From Halomonas sp. (lineage in GTDB: Bacteria; Pseudomonadota; Gammaproteobacteria; Pseudomonadales; Halomonadaceae), in the NCBI RefSeq assembly GCF_029263665.1, contig NZ_JAJUFQ010000001.1, forward strand, positions 186,001 through 250,000: a DNA stretch of 64,000 bases, given 5' to 3'. Positions 1-8,844 of this stretch are shown here, in pieces. Below the pieces are notes generated by a model. The model was not told the origin of the DNA. It was given only the letters and a program-made list of their open reading frames with translations, and did no database searches. The translations under genes were made by a program, and so were the position numbers. The stretch's first letter is position 1, and each line of letters opens with the position of its first letter.

Positions 1-935
1 CTATCCAACTGACCATTGGCGCCTTGAGCTCGCCAGGAGCCATCCATCTTGGCATCCAGATCCAGTTGACCACTTCCTCCCGTCAGCACATTACTCAGCA
101 TGCGCAGGTTGGTGCGCTCATCCACCGGGGCCAACTCGATCATCTTGCCCAGATTCAGGGACAGAGCTTCCATGTTGCCACTGAACTTGCCGTCGGCCAG
201 GTCTCCCTCGCTGACCAGATGGCCCAGCGTCATGACTAGCTTGTCAGTCGCGATGTCCAGATCCTTGAGTTCGAGAGAATCAACAGTGGGCTTGTCTGTA
301 TCTATCCCTGTCAATCCGGAGAATGAGAGCGATGGCAGCATGATCGTACCAGCGCCGATATCACCAAAATCATCGCTTGTCGCACTGAGGTTGGATAGTG
401 TCAGGCTGCCAATCGCCTGCTCGCTGAGGTCACTTGCATTGAGCTCATCAAGTTCAATGCGCCCCCCAGCCACACCAAAGGGAAGGTCCAGATCCACTGC
501 TCCCTGGCTCTGGTCAAGAACCAGGCCCTTCAGGCTCACGCCCTTGAGCGGATTCTCTGCGGTATAGGGCAGATCTTCCAGGTCCAGCACGGCCTGCCCA
601 GGAGAAGTGAATGTCATGCGTTCCATGGTCAAGGTGGCCTGGTCCTGCACCATGTTGACCCCTTCCAGAATGACTTCATCAGGATCTTCGTAGTCACCTT
701 TGACAATATATTTGCCAATGGTCGTGGTACCGCCTTCTTCGTCGACCAAGCGCACTTGCTCAGCCGTGGTTGTCCCGCCCAGGAAGCTGTCTGACACCTT
801 GGCGACCTTAAGCTCTCCCTGGCTGGACAGTTGCGTGCGCAGATCCTGCTCGAGCTGCTCGGCATCTGCCTGAGCCAGGCCCGGCATCAGCGCCACGCCC
901 AAGGCTGCCGCTGCGACAAAGTTCAATCTGGACAT
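1..935 (-). CDS. Secreted protein of unknown function, 3' end cut by window
   Basis: An open frame runs leftward off the window edge from an ATG at 935, about 311 codons with no stop. A strong ribosome binding site (AAGGGAGGTG) lies just upstream. The first 23 residues form a signal peptide (hydrophobic stretch, then a GLAQA-type cleavage site), so the product is exported, probably to the periplasm. The mature part has no cysteine and no obvious transmembrane segment. It is rich in Leu, Asp, Ser and Gly, with recurring phrases such as 'LELKDLDI' and 'LSLNLGKM', suggesting a repetitive beta fold. I do not recognise the family; a DUF945/YdgA-like periplasmic protein is one loose possibility. 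The frame is certain, the function unknown. Confidence 0.8.
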   Translation of the reverse strand, partial: MSRLNFVAAAALGVALMPGLAQADAEQLEQDLRTQLSSQGELKVAKVSDSFLGGTTTAEQVRLVDEEGGTTTIGKYIVKGDYEDPDEVILEGVNMVQDQATLTMERMTFTSPGQAVLDLEDLPYTAENPLKGVSLKGLVLDQSQGAVDLDLPFGVAGGRIELDELNASDLSEQAIGSLTLSNLSATSDDFGDIGAGTIMLPSLSFSGLTGIDTDKPTVDSLELKDLDIATDKLVMTLGHLVSEGDLADGKFSGNMEALSLNLGKMIELAPVDERTNLRMLSNVLTGGSGQLDLDAKMDGSWRAQGANGQLD

Positions 936-1068
936 GAAATTCAACCACCTCCCTTGTGAATGATGACAATCAACCAGCGCAAGCCGTAACGATGGTTTCA
1001 TCGCCTGCCTAATGAATAATGTCATGGTTTGGCGACACCGACCATTCCTCAATGAAGAGGCGTTGCTT

Positions 1069-2505
1069 TCAGTTGACTTGTAGCCGTTCGACGAGTCTCA
1101 TCGTCACTTCATGCAGCACCGCCAGTCGTGCCCGGCGCTTGTTGTTGGCATCAATCAGGCTCCAGGGCGCAGCGCTCTGGTGGGTGGCGGAAAACATGTC
1201 ATCAATGGCCCGTTGATAGTCATCCCAACGAGTTCGGTTGCGCCAGTCATCCTCGGTCAGCTTGTGCTGCTTGTGAGGGGTAACGGCCCGCGCCTTGAAG
1301 CGCTTCAGTTGCACGTCACTGTCGATAGCCAGGAACAGCTTGACCAGCACGGTACCGTGGCGCAGCAGTTGATCCTCGAAATCCAGGATTTGCTGATAGC
1401 CGAGCTGCCACTCGGGTTCATCAATCAACGCTTCGACACGCTCCACCAGCACTCGCCCATACCACGAGCGGTCGAAGACCGTGACCGAGCCATCCTTTGG
1501 CAGGCGTTGCCAGAACCGCCACTGCCAGGGGTAAAGGAGCTCCTGTTCGGAAGGAGCCGCTATCGAGCAGACCCGATAGGTACGGGCGTCTAGCGCCGAA
1601 GTCAGGCGGTGTATGCTGCCCCCCTTGCCCGCGGCATCGTGACCTTCAAATACCACGACCACCGGTATACCTCGCCACACGGCTCTACGCGCCAGTTCGG
1701 CCAGGCGCGCCTGGGCACAAGCCAGCTGCTCACGATACTCGGCCTTGTCGATGGCACTGTCATGCCCGGTAAGGTCGGATAGCTGGGGCACGGCAGGCGC
1801 TATCGAGACTCGGCCGCTCGATGGTGCAGCGACCGTGGCCGTTTTGCTCGTCCCTTGCATGGCGACGATCATATGTTCGACTACAGGTGTCAGCAGGTCG
1901 TTGCCGGGTGAGGCATCCAGACACAGCCATGGGCTGTCATCGGTTGCGGTAGCCTTACGCAGTTGTTTGCCCAACTGTTCGATTACTCGATGCTGACTGT
2001 GGCGCTGCCATTTTTCCTCGGTGGCCTGCCAGCGAGTCTCTGGGTCTGCCTCCAATTCCGCCAGGTATTGCCCCTGAATATCGGCATCGATATCCAGCCA
2101 TAGCTTGACCAGTGTGATGCCCGCTGCCCTAAGGTCTACCTCGAAGTTGGCTATTTCCTTCAGGTGATCAGCGAAAGCTCCTTCCCCCAGACGCCGAGCA
2201 GCCCCCGCGAACAAGGCATCGCCTACCCAGCCATGCACAAAGATTCCGATGCGCCCTCTGGCCGGGAGGCGGGTCCAGTAACGCCACCAATACGGGTGCC
2301 GACGATCCTCTTCGCTGGGCACCAGGGCCTGGACTTCGGTCAGGCGATTTTCCAGCCAATGATTGAGCCGATTGATCAACTGCCCCTTACCGGTACCGGC
2401 ATGGCCAGTCACCAGCACCACTACCGCTCGGTCCTCGTTGCGTGCAAGCTCCAACTGAGCCGAGAGCAGTTGAAAGCGCAGCTTCTCCTGTTTCTTGCTG
2501 GACAT
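1069..2505 (-). CDS. pap: Polyphosphate:AMP phosphotransferase (two-domain PPK2)
   Basis: The 478-residue product has two PPK2 domains in tandem, the architecture of polyphosphate:AMP phosphotransferases, which make ADP from AMP and polyphosphate in the cytoplasm. The C-terminal domain has an intact Walker A (EGHDAAGKGG, residues 287-296) and the lid motif DRSWYGRVLVERVE (345-358). The N-terminal domain keeps a Walker A-like GHAGTGKG (34-41), but its lid region is degenerate (VHGWVGDALF near 90-99). The C-terminal half is therefore probably the active one, as I recall for the family. AAGGAGGG sits 3-4 bases before the ATG. It lies 30 bases downstream of the YbbP-like gene on the same strand and could share its transcript. 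Confidence 0.92.
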   Translation of the reverse strand: MSSKKQEKLRFQLLSAQLELARNEDRAVVVLVTGHAGTGKGQLINRLNHWLENRLTEVQALVPSEEDRRHPYWWRYWTRLPARGRIGIFVHGWVGDALFAGAARRLGEGAFADHLKEIANFEVDLRAAGITLVKLWLDIDADIQGQYLAELEADPETRWQATEEKWQRHSQHRVIEQLGKQLRKATATDDSPWLCLDASPGNDLLTPVVEHMIVAMQGTSKTATVAAPSSGRVSIAPAVPQLSDLTGHDSAIDKAEYREQLACAQARLAELARRAVWRGIPVVVVFEGHDAAGKGGSIHRLTSALDARTYRVCSIAAPSEQELLYPWQWRFWQRLPKDGSVTVFDRSWYGRVLVERVEALIDEPEWQLGYQQILDFEDQLLRHGTVLVKLFLAIDSDVQLKRFKARAVTPHKQHKLTEDDWRNRTRWDDYQRAIDDMFSATHQSAAPWSLIDANNKRRARLAVLHEVTMRLVERLQVN

Positions 2506-2535
2506 ACGCCCTCCTTGCCTCGAGCCACTGCTCGA

Positions 2536-5133
2536 TCAAGTATCGCCCAACAGACCAAGACTCGCTGCAGGAGCCTGACGACGGATGTTGCGTGACAGCC
2601 ACTGGCCGACACAGCCCAGCAGCAGTGCCGCCGATGGTGGCAGTGTGAGCCACAGTAGAGGATGCAATCTCGGCGGAAGATCGAGCCAGGCCAGGTAGAG
2701 TACAGCCGCCGCGACCTCAGCCAGCAACACAGCCAGCAAACCGGCAGCCAGCCCCATGACGGCAAACTCGGCCCACTGCACTCGAGCCATCATCTGCGAT
2801 CCTGCACCGAAGACACGCAACAGCCCGCTTTCGTGAGCACGTACCGAATGACTGGCGACAAGTGCGGCATAGAGCACGCTGATGCCTGCCAGCAGAACGA
2901 ATGCCAGCACCAGCTCCACCGCTCTGGTCACCTGGTCGAGCATTTCCCGCACCTGTCCCAGCAACACATCGACATCCAGGATCGTTACTCCAGGAAAGGC
3001 CTCGACCAGACCACCAAGAGGATTCGCCTGTCCTGCCGCCGACTCCAGCGGATCGAGATGAAAGGCAGTGATGAAGCTGTGCGCAAAACCATCGAGCACA
3101 CCAGGCGGAAAGATGACATAGAAATTGGGCTGGAAGCTGTCCCAGTCCAGGTCTCGGATACTGGTGATCACGCCTGTCAGGGTATCGGCCCCCACCGAAA
3201 AGGTCAGGCGATCCCCCATTGCCAACCCTAGACGTTCGGCGAGACCACTCTCCAGAGAGATAGGTGCCTCTGATGACGTTCCGTTACCGACCCAGGAATG
3301 CCCATCGCCAGAAGCAGAGGCAGAATCGAACCAGTTGCCTTCCACCAGCCGATTACCCTCCGGCAGCGCATTGCTCCAGGTCAGGTTGAGCTCGCGCCGC
3401 AATGCATTGTCGCCTTGCGCTTCGGCAGGTACCGAGTCACGAGGTGGTTGCCCGTTGATCGCCACGATGCGTCCCCGCACCATCGGATACAAGTCACTGT
3501 GAGTATCCGAGATCTCGGCCAGTTGCTGTGCGAAGGCGTCGCGCTCGCCTGGCTGGATATTGATGGCGAAATGGTTGGGCGTGTCGGCAGGCAGTTGCTC
3601 CTGCCAAGTAGTGACCAGATCCCCCCTGACCAGGCTGATCATCGCCATGGCAAAGAAAGTGATGGCAAAAGCCAGTAGTTGACCAAGACTCAAGTTGCGT
3701 CGACGCGCCAGTTGCCGAGCACCAAGCTGCAGTGCATGCTGCCAGCCCTGACGGGCTCCATGCCCCAGCCGGGATACCAACCACATCAAGGCATCAAGGA
3801 TAAGTCCACCTGCTCCCCACAACACCACCAGCGCCAGCAGGCCGCCAATGAGCAGGCCAAGCGCCAGACCGAGGCTGCCCGAATAAAGCCACATCAAGGC
3901 ACCAAAGGAAGCGGCAGCTACCGCTACCATCATCCACGCCGATACCGGTAGCGGGTCCAGTTCCCGACGCAGTACCTTGAGCGCACTGACACGCCGCAAG
4001 CGCAATAGTGTCGGGCCGGCAAAGCCTCCCAACACAGCTAACGCGGTCAAGCCTCCCAGCCACAGCGGTAACCAGCCAGGTGGCGGTAGCTCCATCGGCA
4101 GAAAGGGTCGGATCAATGCCACCAGCAACGCCTGCCCAGCCAATCCCAACACAGCTCCCAGCAATGCTGCCACTACCGACAGCACCAACAGCTGCAGACC
4201 AAAGAGATACATCAAGGTCGCCTGTGAGGCGCCGAAGCAGCGCATCAATGCAGCACTGTCGAGATGGCGTTCGACATAGCGTCGTGTGGACAATGCTACG
4301 GCGACACCCGCCAGCAACACCGCTGCCAGGCCCGCCAGACTCAGATAGGTATCGGCACGCTCCAGCGCCGAGCCCAGCCGGGGCCTATCATGGCGTACAT
4401 CACGTACCTCCACCCCCTCACGACGCAGACGTTCGAGCAACGGCGCCAGTTGCTCCACACTCTGTGCCGAACCTGCCGCCAGAATTTCGTACTCCAGCCG
4501 AGACCCCGGCTGGATGAGACCTGTCGCACCGAGGTCCGCAACATGCATCATGACCCGGGGATTCAGGCTGCCAAAGCCGGTCGACTGATCAGCCTCGCGC
4601 TCCAGCCAGGCACCCACCTTGAACTGAGTCTGTCCCAGTTGGAGCGACTCACCCAGTTCGATATCAAGCAACTGTCGCAACCTCGGCGAGAGCCATAGTT
4701 CTCCGCGCGCAGGGCCATGTTCGACTTCCTCGGTACCCTGGCCACGATCAATGCGCGAGCTGCCGTAATGAGGATAAGCCTGGTCCACGGCCTTGATGCT
4801 GACCGGCTGAAAGGCCTCTGCGCGGCTGGCCATGGAGACCAGGTCAACCTGATCGCTAAGTTGCATTCCCGCCTCGACCAGTTGCTGACGCAGCCCATCA
4901 TCAAAAGGTGTTGACTGTTCCAGAACCAGATCGCCCCCCATCATCTGACCGGCCTGGCGTACCAGCCCACGCTCCAGACGATCGAGGAAAAATCCCATCA
5001 TGGTCGAAGCCGCTACTGCCAGTATCAAGGCGATCAGCAAGGCACGTACATCCGCAGCACGCAGGTCACGGCGCAAGCTGCGCGCCACCAGGCCTCCCAT
5101 CGCAGCGGCCTCCATCGACTGACGTCCCTTCAT
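2536..5133 (-). CDS. ybbP: ABC transporter permease, YbbP/FtsX family
   Basis: The 865-residue membrane protein has an N-terminal transmembrane helix near residues 27-47, a long extracytoplasmic domain, a block of helices at about 255-420, a second soluble domain and three C-terminal helices. This is the double-FtsX layout of YbbP-type (MacB-like) permeases. Its ATG overlaps the stop codon of the ATPase gene (ATGA), so the two are translationally coupled and form one YbbA-YbbP transporter. These systems are usually mechanotransmission-type and not classical importers; the substrate is unknown. In Escherichia coli ybbA and ybbP also sit next to tesA, so the neighbourhood supports the name. Confidence 0.88.
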   Translation of the reverse strand: MKGRQSMEAAAMGGLVARSLRRDLRAADVRALLIALILAVAASTMMGFFLDRLERGLVRQAGQMMGGDLVLEQSTPFDDGLRQQLVEAGMQLSDQVDLVSMASRAEAFQPVSIKAVDQAYPHYGSSRIDRGQGTEEVEHGPARGELWLSPRLRQLLDIELGESLQLGQTQFKVGAWLEREADQSTGFGSLNPRVMMHVADLGATGLIQPGSRLEYEILAAGSAQSVEQLAPLLERLRREGVEVRDVRHDRPRLGSALERADTYLSLAGLAAVLLAGVAVALSTRRYVERHLDSAALMRCFGASQATLMYLFGLQLLVLSVVAALLGAVLGLAGQALLVALIRPFLPMELPPPGWLPLWLGGLTALAVLGGFAGPTLLRLRRVSALKVLRRELDPLPVSAWMMVAVAAASFGALMWLYSGSLGLALGLLIGGLLALVVLWGAGGLILDALMWLVSRLGHGARQGWQHALQLGARQLARRRNLSLGQLLAFAITFFAMAMISLVRGDLVTTWQEQLPADTPNHFAINIQPGERDAFAQQLAEISDTHSDLYPMVRGRIVAINGQPPRDSVPAEAQGDNALRRELNLTWSNALPEGNRLVEGNWFDSASASGDGHSWVGNGTSSEAPISLESGLAERLGLAMGDRLTFSVGADTLTGVITSIRDLDWDSFQPNFYVIFPPGVLDGFAHSFITAFHLDPLESAAGQANPLGGLVEAFPGVTILDVDVLLGQVREMLDQVTRAVELVLAFVLLAGISVLYAALVASHSVRAHESGLLRVFGAGSQMMARVQWAEFAVMGLAAGLLAVLLAEVAAAVLYLAWLDLPPRLHPLLWLTLPPSAALLLGCVGQWLSRNIRRQAPAASLGLLGDT

Positions 5134-5873
5134 GAGTCCGTCTCGCTCATGTCCATGGCTTCAAGACGACCGTCGACCAATTGCAGACAGCGGTCGCAGC
5201 GCCGTGCCAGGGCATGGTCGTGGGTTACCAGCACCAATGTCGTCCCCTGTTCCTGATTGAGTTCGAACAGGGTCTGGATGATCCTTTCCCCTGTATGCGG
5301 GTCGAGATTGCCAGTCGGCTCATCGGCAAACACCAGTTCCGGCGAAGTAACAAAGGCACGAGCCAGGGCAACCCGCTGCTGTTCACCACCAGACAACTGG
5401 CGAGGCAGGTGGTCATGGCGCTGTGCCAGTCCCACCCGCTCCAGCCACTCACGAGCACGTTGCTCACGATGGTTCTGCATCGATAGCTCTGTCGGCAGCA
5501 GTACGTTCTCGAGCGCGGTGAGTGTCGGCAACAACTGGAAATTCTGGAACACGAACCCGACTCGGCCATTACGCAGGGCCGCGCGACCATCTTCATCCAA
5601 CTCAGTCAATGACTCACCGAACAAGGACAGTTCGCCCTCGGTGGGATCGTCAAGTCCGGCAAGCAGCCCCAGCAGCGTCGACTTGCCGGCACCACTCTGG
5701 CCGAGAATGGCGACACTCTCACCAGCATGTACGACGAGCTCAAGCTCACGCAGAATGGTCAACACCCGCGAACCACTGGTCACACTTTTTGCCAGCCCTC
5801 TCGCAGCAAGGACAGCTTCTGCAACTGGGGAATGCACGTGGGGTGATGACGTTGAAAAAGGAGCCTTGGACAT
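5130..5873 (-). CDS. ybbA: ABC transporter ATP-binding protein, YbbA-like
   Basis: A 247-residue ATPase of the LolD/MacB/YbbA class. Walker A is GQSGAGKST (58-66); the signature [14 protein letters not shown] and the Walker B/D-loop [10 protein letters not shown] follow in order. It should energise the adjoining YbbP permease, whose start codon overlaps its stop. I place the start at the ATG ending at 5871, which overlaps the divergent tesA ATG inside one CATG. An upstream extension to 6011 would run deep through tesA and lacks family similarity. The ribosome binding site for the chosen ATG is weak (CAGGGAT), so an internal GTG is a small possibility. Confidence 0.9.
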   Translation of the reverse strand: MSKAPFSTSSPHVHSPVAEAVLAARGLAKSVTSGSRVLTILRELELVVHAGESVAILGQSGAGKSTLLGLLAGLDDPTEGELSLFGESLTELDEDGRAALRNGRVGFVFQNFQLLPTLTALENVLLPTELSMQNHREQRAREWLERVGLAQRHDHLPRQLSGGEQQRVALARAFVTSPELVFADEPTGNLDPHTGERIIQTLFELNQEQGTTLVLVTHDHALARRCDRCLQLVDGRLEAMDMSETDS

Positions 5874-6606
5874 GACAGACGGTATCCCTGAAGTTGGACA
5901 GTTGCATCGACATCCGGGGCTGCACAGCCGCTGGCTGCTGATGATCATTGTGCTCTGCACTGCACTGTGGTCAAGCACCAGCATGGCCCAGACAAAGTCA
6001 CAGCCTCCCACACTACTGGTAGTCGGTGACAGCCTCAGTGCCGCTTATGGCATCCCGCAAGAAACCGGTTGGGTCACACTGCTAAGCCAGAGACTCGACA
6101 GCCAGGCTCGGGTGATCAATGCCAGCATCAGTGGTGAAACCACCAGTGGTGGCGCCAGCCGTCTGGCTGGCCTGCTTGAAAAGCATCGTCCAGACATCGT
6201 GATACTCGAGCTGGGCGGCAATGATGGCCTGCGCGGCCTGCCCCCTCAGCAGATGCAGGCCAACCTGAACAGTATGATCGAACAGAGCCTGGCCAGTGAC
6301 GCAGAGGTCCTGCTGGTGGGCATCGATATCCCGCCCAATTACGGCCAAGCCTACCGCGAGGCCTTCGGCCAGGTGTTCCAGAAACTCGCCGACGAATACC
6401 ACTTGCCCTTGTTACCCTTCCTGCTCGACGGCGTTGCACTGAAGCCCGAACTGATGCAGGACGACGGCATTCACCCCACGGCCGAGGCTCAACCCCGCAT
6501 TCTCGACAATGTCTGGGCCAGGCTCACGCCTTTACTGCGCGAGGCAGGCGTATCGCCCACCGATGCCCCTCAGGCAAAAGCGTATCAGGCAGAACCATCT
6601 TCCTGA
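5872..6606 (+). CDS. tesA: Arylesterase / thioesterase I, SGNH hydrolase
   Basis: A 244-residue periplasmic SGNH hydrolase of the TesA/ApeA group, which hydrolyses acyl-CoA, lysophospholipid and aryl esters. Block I is GDSLS with the nucleophile Ser54. Block III is GGND (115-118), and block V supplies Asp198 and His201 in DGIHP. The first 40 residues carry a signal peptide ending near STSMAQ. AAGGAG lies eight bases before the ATG at 5872, which decides this start. The frame stays open much further upstream through ybbA, but that part is antisense to ybbA. The 3' end overlaps the convergent EamA gene by 22 bases. Confidence 0.93.
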   Translation: MTDGIPEVGQLHRHPGLHSRWLLMIIVLCTALWSSTSMAQTKSQPPTLLVVGDSLSAAYGIPQETGWVTLLSQRLDSQARVINASISGETTSGGASRLAGLLEKHRPDIVILELGGNDGLRGLPPQQMQANLNSMIEQSLASDAEVLLVGIDIPPNYGQAYREAFGQVFQKLADEYHLPLLPFLLDGVALKPELMQDDGIHPTAEAQPRILDNVWARLTPLLREAGVSPTDAPQAKAYQAEPSS

Positions 6607-7481
6607 GCAGGCGGTGTACGTTGGCACTGCTGCAAGCCCAGCCCCGACAGGATCAGTACCAAGCCGACCAGCGTAGAGGACAGGATCGGTTCTCCAATCA
6701 CGAAGTGGAGCAGAAGTAATGAAACCGGAGGCGACAAGAAGATGAGATTAGACACCTTGGCGGTACGAGACACCTTGTGTACCGCCATTTGCCACAATAC
6801 AAAGGCGACCCCCATCTCGAACAGGCCAACATAAACTCCCGCCCCCAGAGCGGTGATGCCATGCCACTCGAAGCCTGGGCCCATCAGCATCAGTATTGTC
6901 AGCACGGGAATGGCAATACTGAAGTTCTGCCACTGGGCCACCATGGGCGGACGTCGATCCCTGGCATTGAGCAACCAATACAATGCCCAGATAAGCGTGG
7001 AAACCAACGCTAGTACTACACCAAGGGCATCGGCAAACGTTACGCTGAACACTTGGCCTCGAGTGGCAATGACCCAGACACCAGAATACGCGACACCTCC
7101 TGCCAGCACGTCGACAGGGGTCAAGCGCTGCTTGAGGATAGGCACTGCCAGCAAGGCCATGGTCAACGCCCAGGTATAGTTGAGCGCCATGGCCTCCTGG
7201 CCTGGCAAGCGGTCGTAGGCGGCGAACAGCACCAGGTAGTAAGCCACCGGGTTCATCAGCCCGGCCCAGCATGCAGTCGACCAGCCATGCCTGAGTGCAT
7301 TGCGCATCTGGCCACGGCGAATCACCAGTATTCCCATCAGTGCCCAGGACACCAGCGCTGCTACCCAGATCAGCTCCAATGGACTCATGTGGCCCAGAGC
7401 CACCTTGAAGGCAGTCGCGACGGTGGACCAGAGAGCAACCGCTCCCAGGCCATAGGCCATGGCCTGCCGGTCAGAATTCAT
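6585..7481 (-). CDS. EamA-family (DMT) metabolite exporter
   Basis: A 298-residue inner-membrane protein with about ten predicted helices arranged as two EamA halves, typical of drug/metabolite transporters such as RhaT/YdcZ relatives. The conserved start (helix 1 followed by '[11 protein letters not shown]') and the Pro/Gly-rich helix ends fit the family. The substrate cannot be read from sequence; amino acids or related solutes are usual. The gene converges with tesA and the two coding regions overlap by 22 bases. Its upstream region contains the heptamer array described separately, starting 19 bases from the ATG, so the array probably lies in or beside its promoter. Confidence 0.85.
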   Translation of the reverse strand: MNSDRQAMAYGLGAVALWSTVATAFKVALGHMSPLELIWVAALVSWALMGILVIRRGQMRNALRHGWSTACWAGLMNPVAYYLVLFAAYDRLPGQEAMALNYTWALTMALLAVPILKQRLTPVDVLAGGVAYSGVWVIATRGQVFSVTFADALGVVLALVSTLIWALYWLLNARDRRPPMVAQWQNFSIAIPVLTILMLMGPGFEWHGITALGAGVYVGLFEMGVAFVLWQMAVHKVSRTAKVSNLIFLSPPVSLLLLHFVIGEPILSSTLVGLVLILSGLGLQQCQRTPPAQEDGSA

Positions 7482-7499
7482 GTTACATCCTTGTCAATG

Positions 7500-7583
7500 A
7501 GCTTCGAGCTTCGAGCTTCGAGCTTCGAGCTTCGAGCTTCGAGCTTCGAGCTTCGAGCTTCGAGCTTCGAGCTTCGAGCTTCG
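7500..7583. repeat. Tandem array of 12 perfect 7-bp units (AGCTTCG)
   Basis: Twelve uninterrupted identical copies of AGCTTCG fill 84 bases, followed by the partial unit AG. Read in one frame the array encodes a repeating Ser-Phe-Glu-Leu-Arg-Ala-Ser peptide, which I take as spurious translation. It sits between the EamA gene (19 bases from its ATG) and the SelW-like gene. Because the unit is seven bases, gain or loss of copies changes promoter spacing by seven. Confidence 0.97.
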
Positions 7584-7643
7584 AGAGCCAGCCTATCTCC
7601 ATGTCATTCACTGCGGGCAACGAACGACACGCTCCACCCACGT

Positions 7644-7913
7644 TCAGCGGTCGATATGCCCCAGATCTCGATCCGGTTCGATCACATCTCTAACCCGCTG
7701 CTTGAGTGTCTTGATGTCCGGAAAACCACCATCACGCTTGCGTTCCCACAACAACTGATCATCCAGCGTAATCTCGAAGCGACCGCCGTGTGAAGGCACC
7801 AGCGTCACTTCCTCAAGACCTTCTCCAAACGTGGAAATCAGCTCCTGGGCATACCAGCCGCTGCGCAGCAGCCACTGGCACTGTGTGCAAAAGACAATCT
7901 TGACCCGAGCCAC
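7644..7913 (-). CDS. SelT/SelW/SelH (Rdx) family protein
   Basis: A complete 89-residue protein with the CxxC redox motif CTQC at residues 9-12 directly after the first beta strand. The later SHGGRFEITLDDQLLW segment and a C-terminal 'LKQRVRDVI' helix follow, the whole thioredoxin-like Rdx fold of SelW homologues. In this cysteine form no selenocysteine is needed. The family is thought to act in thiol redox chemistry, but no bacterial substrate is established. It stands alone on the minus strand between the heptamer array and a 514-base gap. Confidence 0.88.
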   Translation of the reverse strand: MARVKIVFCTQCQWLLRSGWYAQELISTFGEGLEEVTLVPSHGGRFEITLDDQLLWERKRDGGFPDIKTLKQRVRDVIEPDRDLGHIDR

Positions 7914-8427
7914 TTGCGTCTCCCGTGAATATGAGTGGGCTAAATATGAATAGGGCTGCGATCATAGCAGGACACACGTTGCCTACCTCGATCAAACGAA
8001 ATTTACGATTGTATTAATTTCCCTATTACTGGCTTGCACTTTTTCCATCCCCGACATATATAGCGAACAAGAACCTCGAGGATTCTGTTGGCGCTTTCTG
8101 GCCGCCAGCAATGGCAACGTTGATCGAAGTTGCGTTGTCAGTGGCGTTCCAGAAAGTGGGTATCGTGCGCTTCCCATTACGGAAGTGCTGAATAAATCGG
8201 CTGAGCGAGATGAAGCACAAGGCGCACGGAGCGCAACAACCGGAGCCTATGGGGTATAGGTGAGGATGGTGAGCACCGCGCACCAATTCGCCGGGAGCGA
8301 ATTGGAACATCCTTCGGATGGCCCGAAGGGTAGCCGCCATGGATGGCGGGTATAGCCAAGTGATTCGCACGCGCAGACATTTATGCAGTGCTTCCCTCTG
8401 GGAAGCATGGCCATGGGAGACTTTCAC
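7914..8427. other. 514-base gap with a multi-hairpin element
   Basis: No credible gene is present; the open frames here lack ribosome binding sites and family features. The first 180 bases are AT-rich near the SelW-like gene, then become GC-richer. From about 8185 to 8350 four successive inverted repeats follow, reported as their own feature. The last part carries the ribosome binding site GGGAGA for the gene at 8428. Confidence 0.6.
8185..8350. repeat. Putative palindromic intergenic repeat element (four hairpins)
   Basis: Four back-to-back inverted repeats are visible. CCTAT/ATAGG spans 8246-8260 with a GGGGT loop. CCAATTCGC/GCGAATTGG spans 8283-8305 with a five-base loop. CCTTCGG/CCGAAGG spans 8311-8329. 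CCGCCAT/ATGGCGG spans 8334-8349. The layout resembles REP- or MITE-like intergenic repeats of gammaproteobacteria. The phrase around 8219-8245 (AAGGCGC..GGAGCGCAACAACCGGAG) looks like one I associate with dispersed repeats in related genera, but I could not search for other copies. The outer limits are uncertain. Confidence 0.5.
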
Positions 8428-8634
8428 ATGAGCCGAGATTCTCTTATCGATGATAGTGATTTTGACCTTGATGACGCGGTAAACGATGACGAGTACACCT
8501 CTCGCAATCAACGCGCCAGTCGCACGGACACCCTGAAGGCCCGGCGTCGTGTCGAGGCCCTGCTGGAAGAGCGTCGCCTGAAGCAGGCCATTGATGATGA
8601 CTGGGACTTCGATGAGGAGGATGAAGAAGAGTAG
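8428..8634 (+). CDS. PA3496-type small acidic protein
   Basis: A 68-residue highly charged protein. The N-terminal half is acidic (residues 3-21). A basic helix with 'KARRRVEALLEERRLKQAI' follows, and the C-terminus is a run of Asp and Glu. This matches the short PA3496-family proteins of Pseudomonas and Halomonas, sometimes labelled putative envelope-integrity proteins; the role is not established. GGGAGA lies seven bases before the ATG at 8428 and decides that start over the in-frame ATGs upstream. It precedes ettA but is separated from it by 210 bases containing a hairpin. Confidence 0.75.
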   Translation: MSRDSLIDDSDFDLDDAVNDDEYTSRNQRASRTDTLKARRRVEALLEERRLKQAIDDDWDFDEEDEEE

Positions 8635-8674
8635 CACTATCGCGGCAGCCTCCCAGCAGCGATCTACCGCAACG

Positions 8675-8697
8675 GGAAGCACTGTCACGGTGCTTCC
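8675..8697 (+). terminator. Stem-loop after the PA3496-type gene
   Basis: GGAAGCAC (8675-8682) pairs with GTGCTTCC (8690-8697) around a seven-base loop, 40 bases after the stop codon. No T-run follows, so termination is possible but not certain. Confidence 0.4.
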
Positions 8698-8800
8698 TGG
8701 GTAAGTTCTGTGAATGCTCTTGGGACAATTCTTGGGAAAGCATTGGCTTTCCACAACTGGCGTTTCCGTCCTCTGGGCTCTATCATCTTTGCCCTGTTCC

Positions 8801-8834
8801 GCGAACATCCAACTTTAGCGAACATCCAACTTTA
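8801..8834. repeat. 17-bp tandem duplication just upstream of ettA
   Basis: GCGAACATCCAACTTTA occurs twice, head to tail, at 8801-8817 and 8818-8834, ending ten bases before the ettA ATG. It therefore duplicates most of the leader close to the ribosome binding region. Confidence 0.95.
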
Positions 8835-8844
8835 GTGAGCTCAC

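Noticed and set aside
7500..7583. CRISPR array
   Set aside because: The units are seven bases and directly joined with no spacers, and no cas gene is near.
7500..7640. Possible protein with SFELRAS repeats over the heptamer array
   Set aside because: It is the translation of a tandem DNA repeat, has no ribosome binding site, and runs antisense to the EamA gene and over the SelW-like gene.
8026..8808. Open frame of about 260 codons on the minus strand through the hairpin region
   Set aside because: It overlaps the supported PA3496-type gene, crosses four hairpins, and its translation looks like intergenic repeat sequence.
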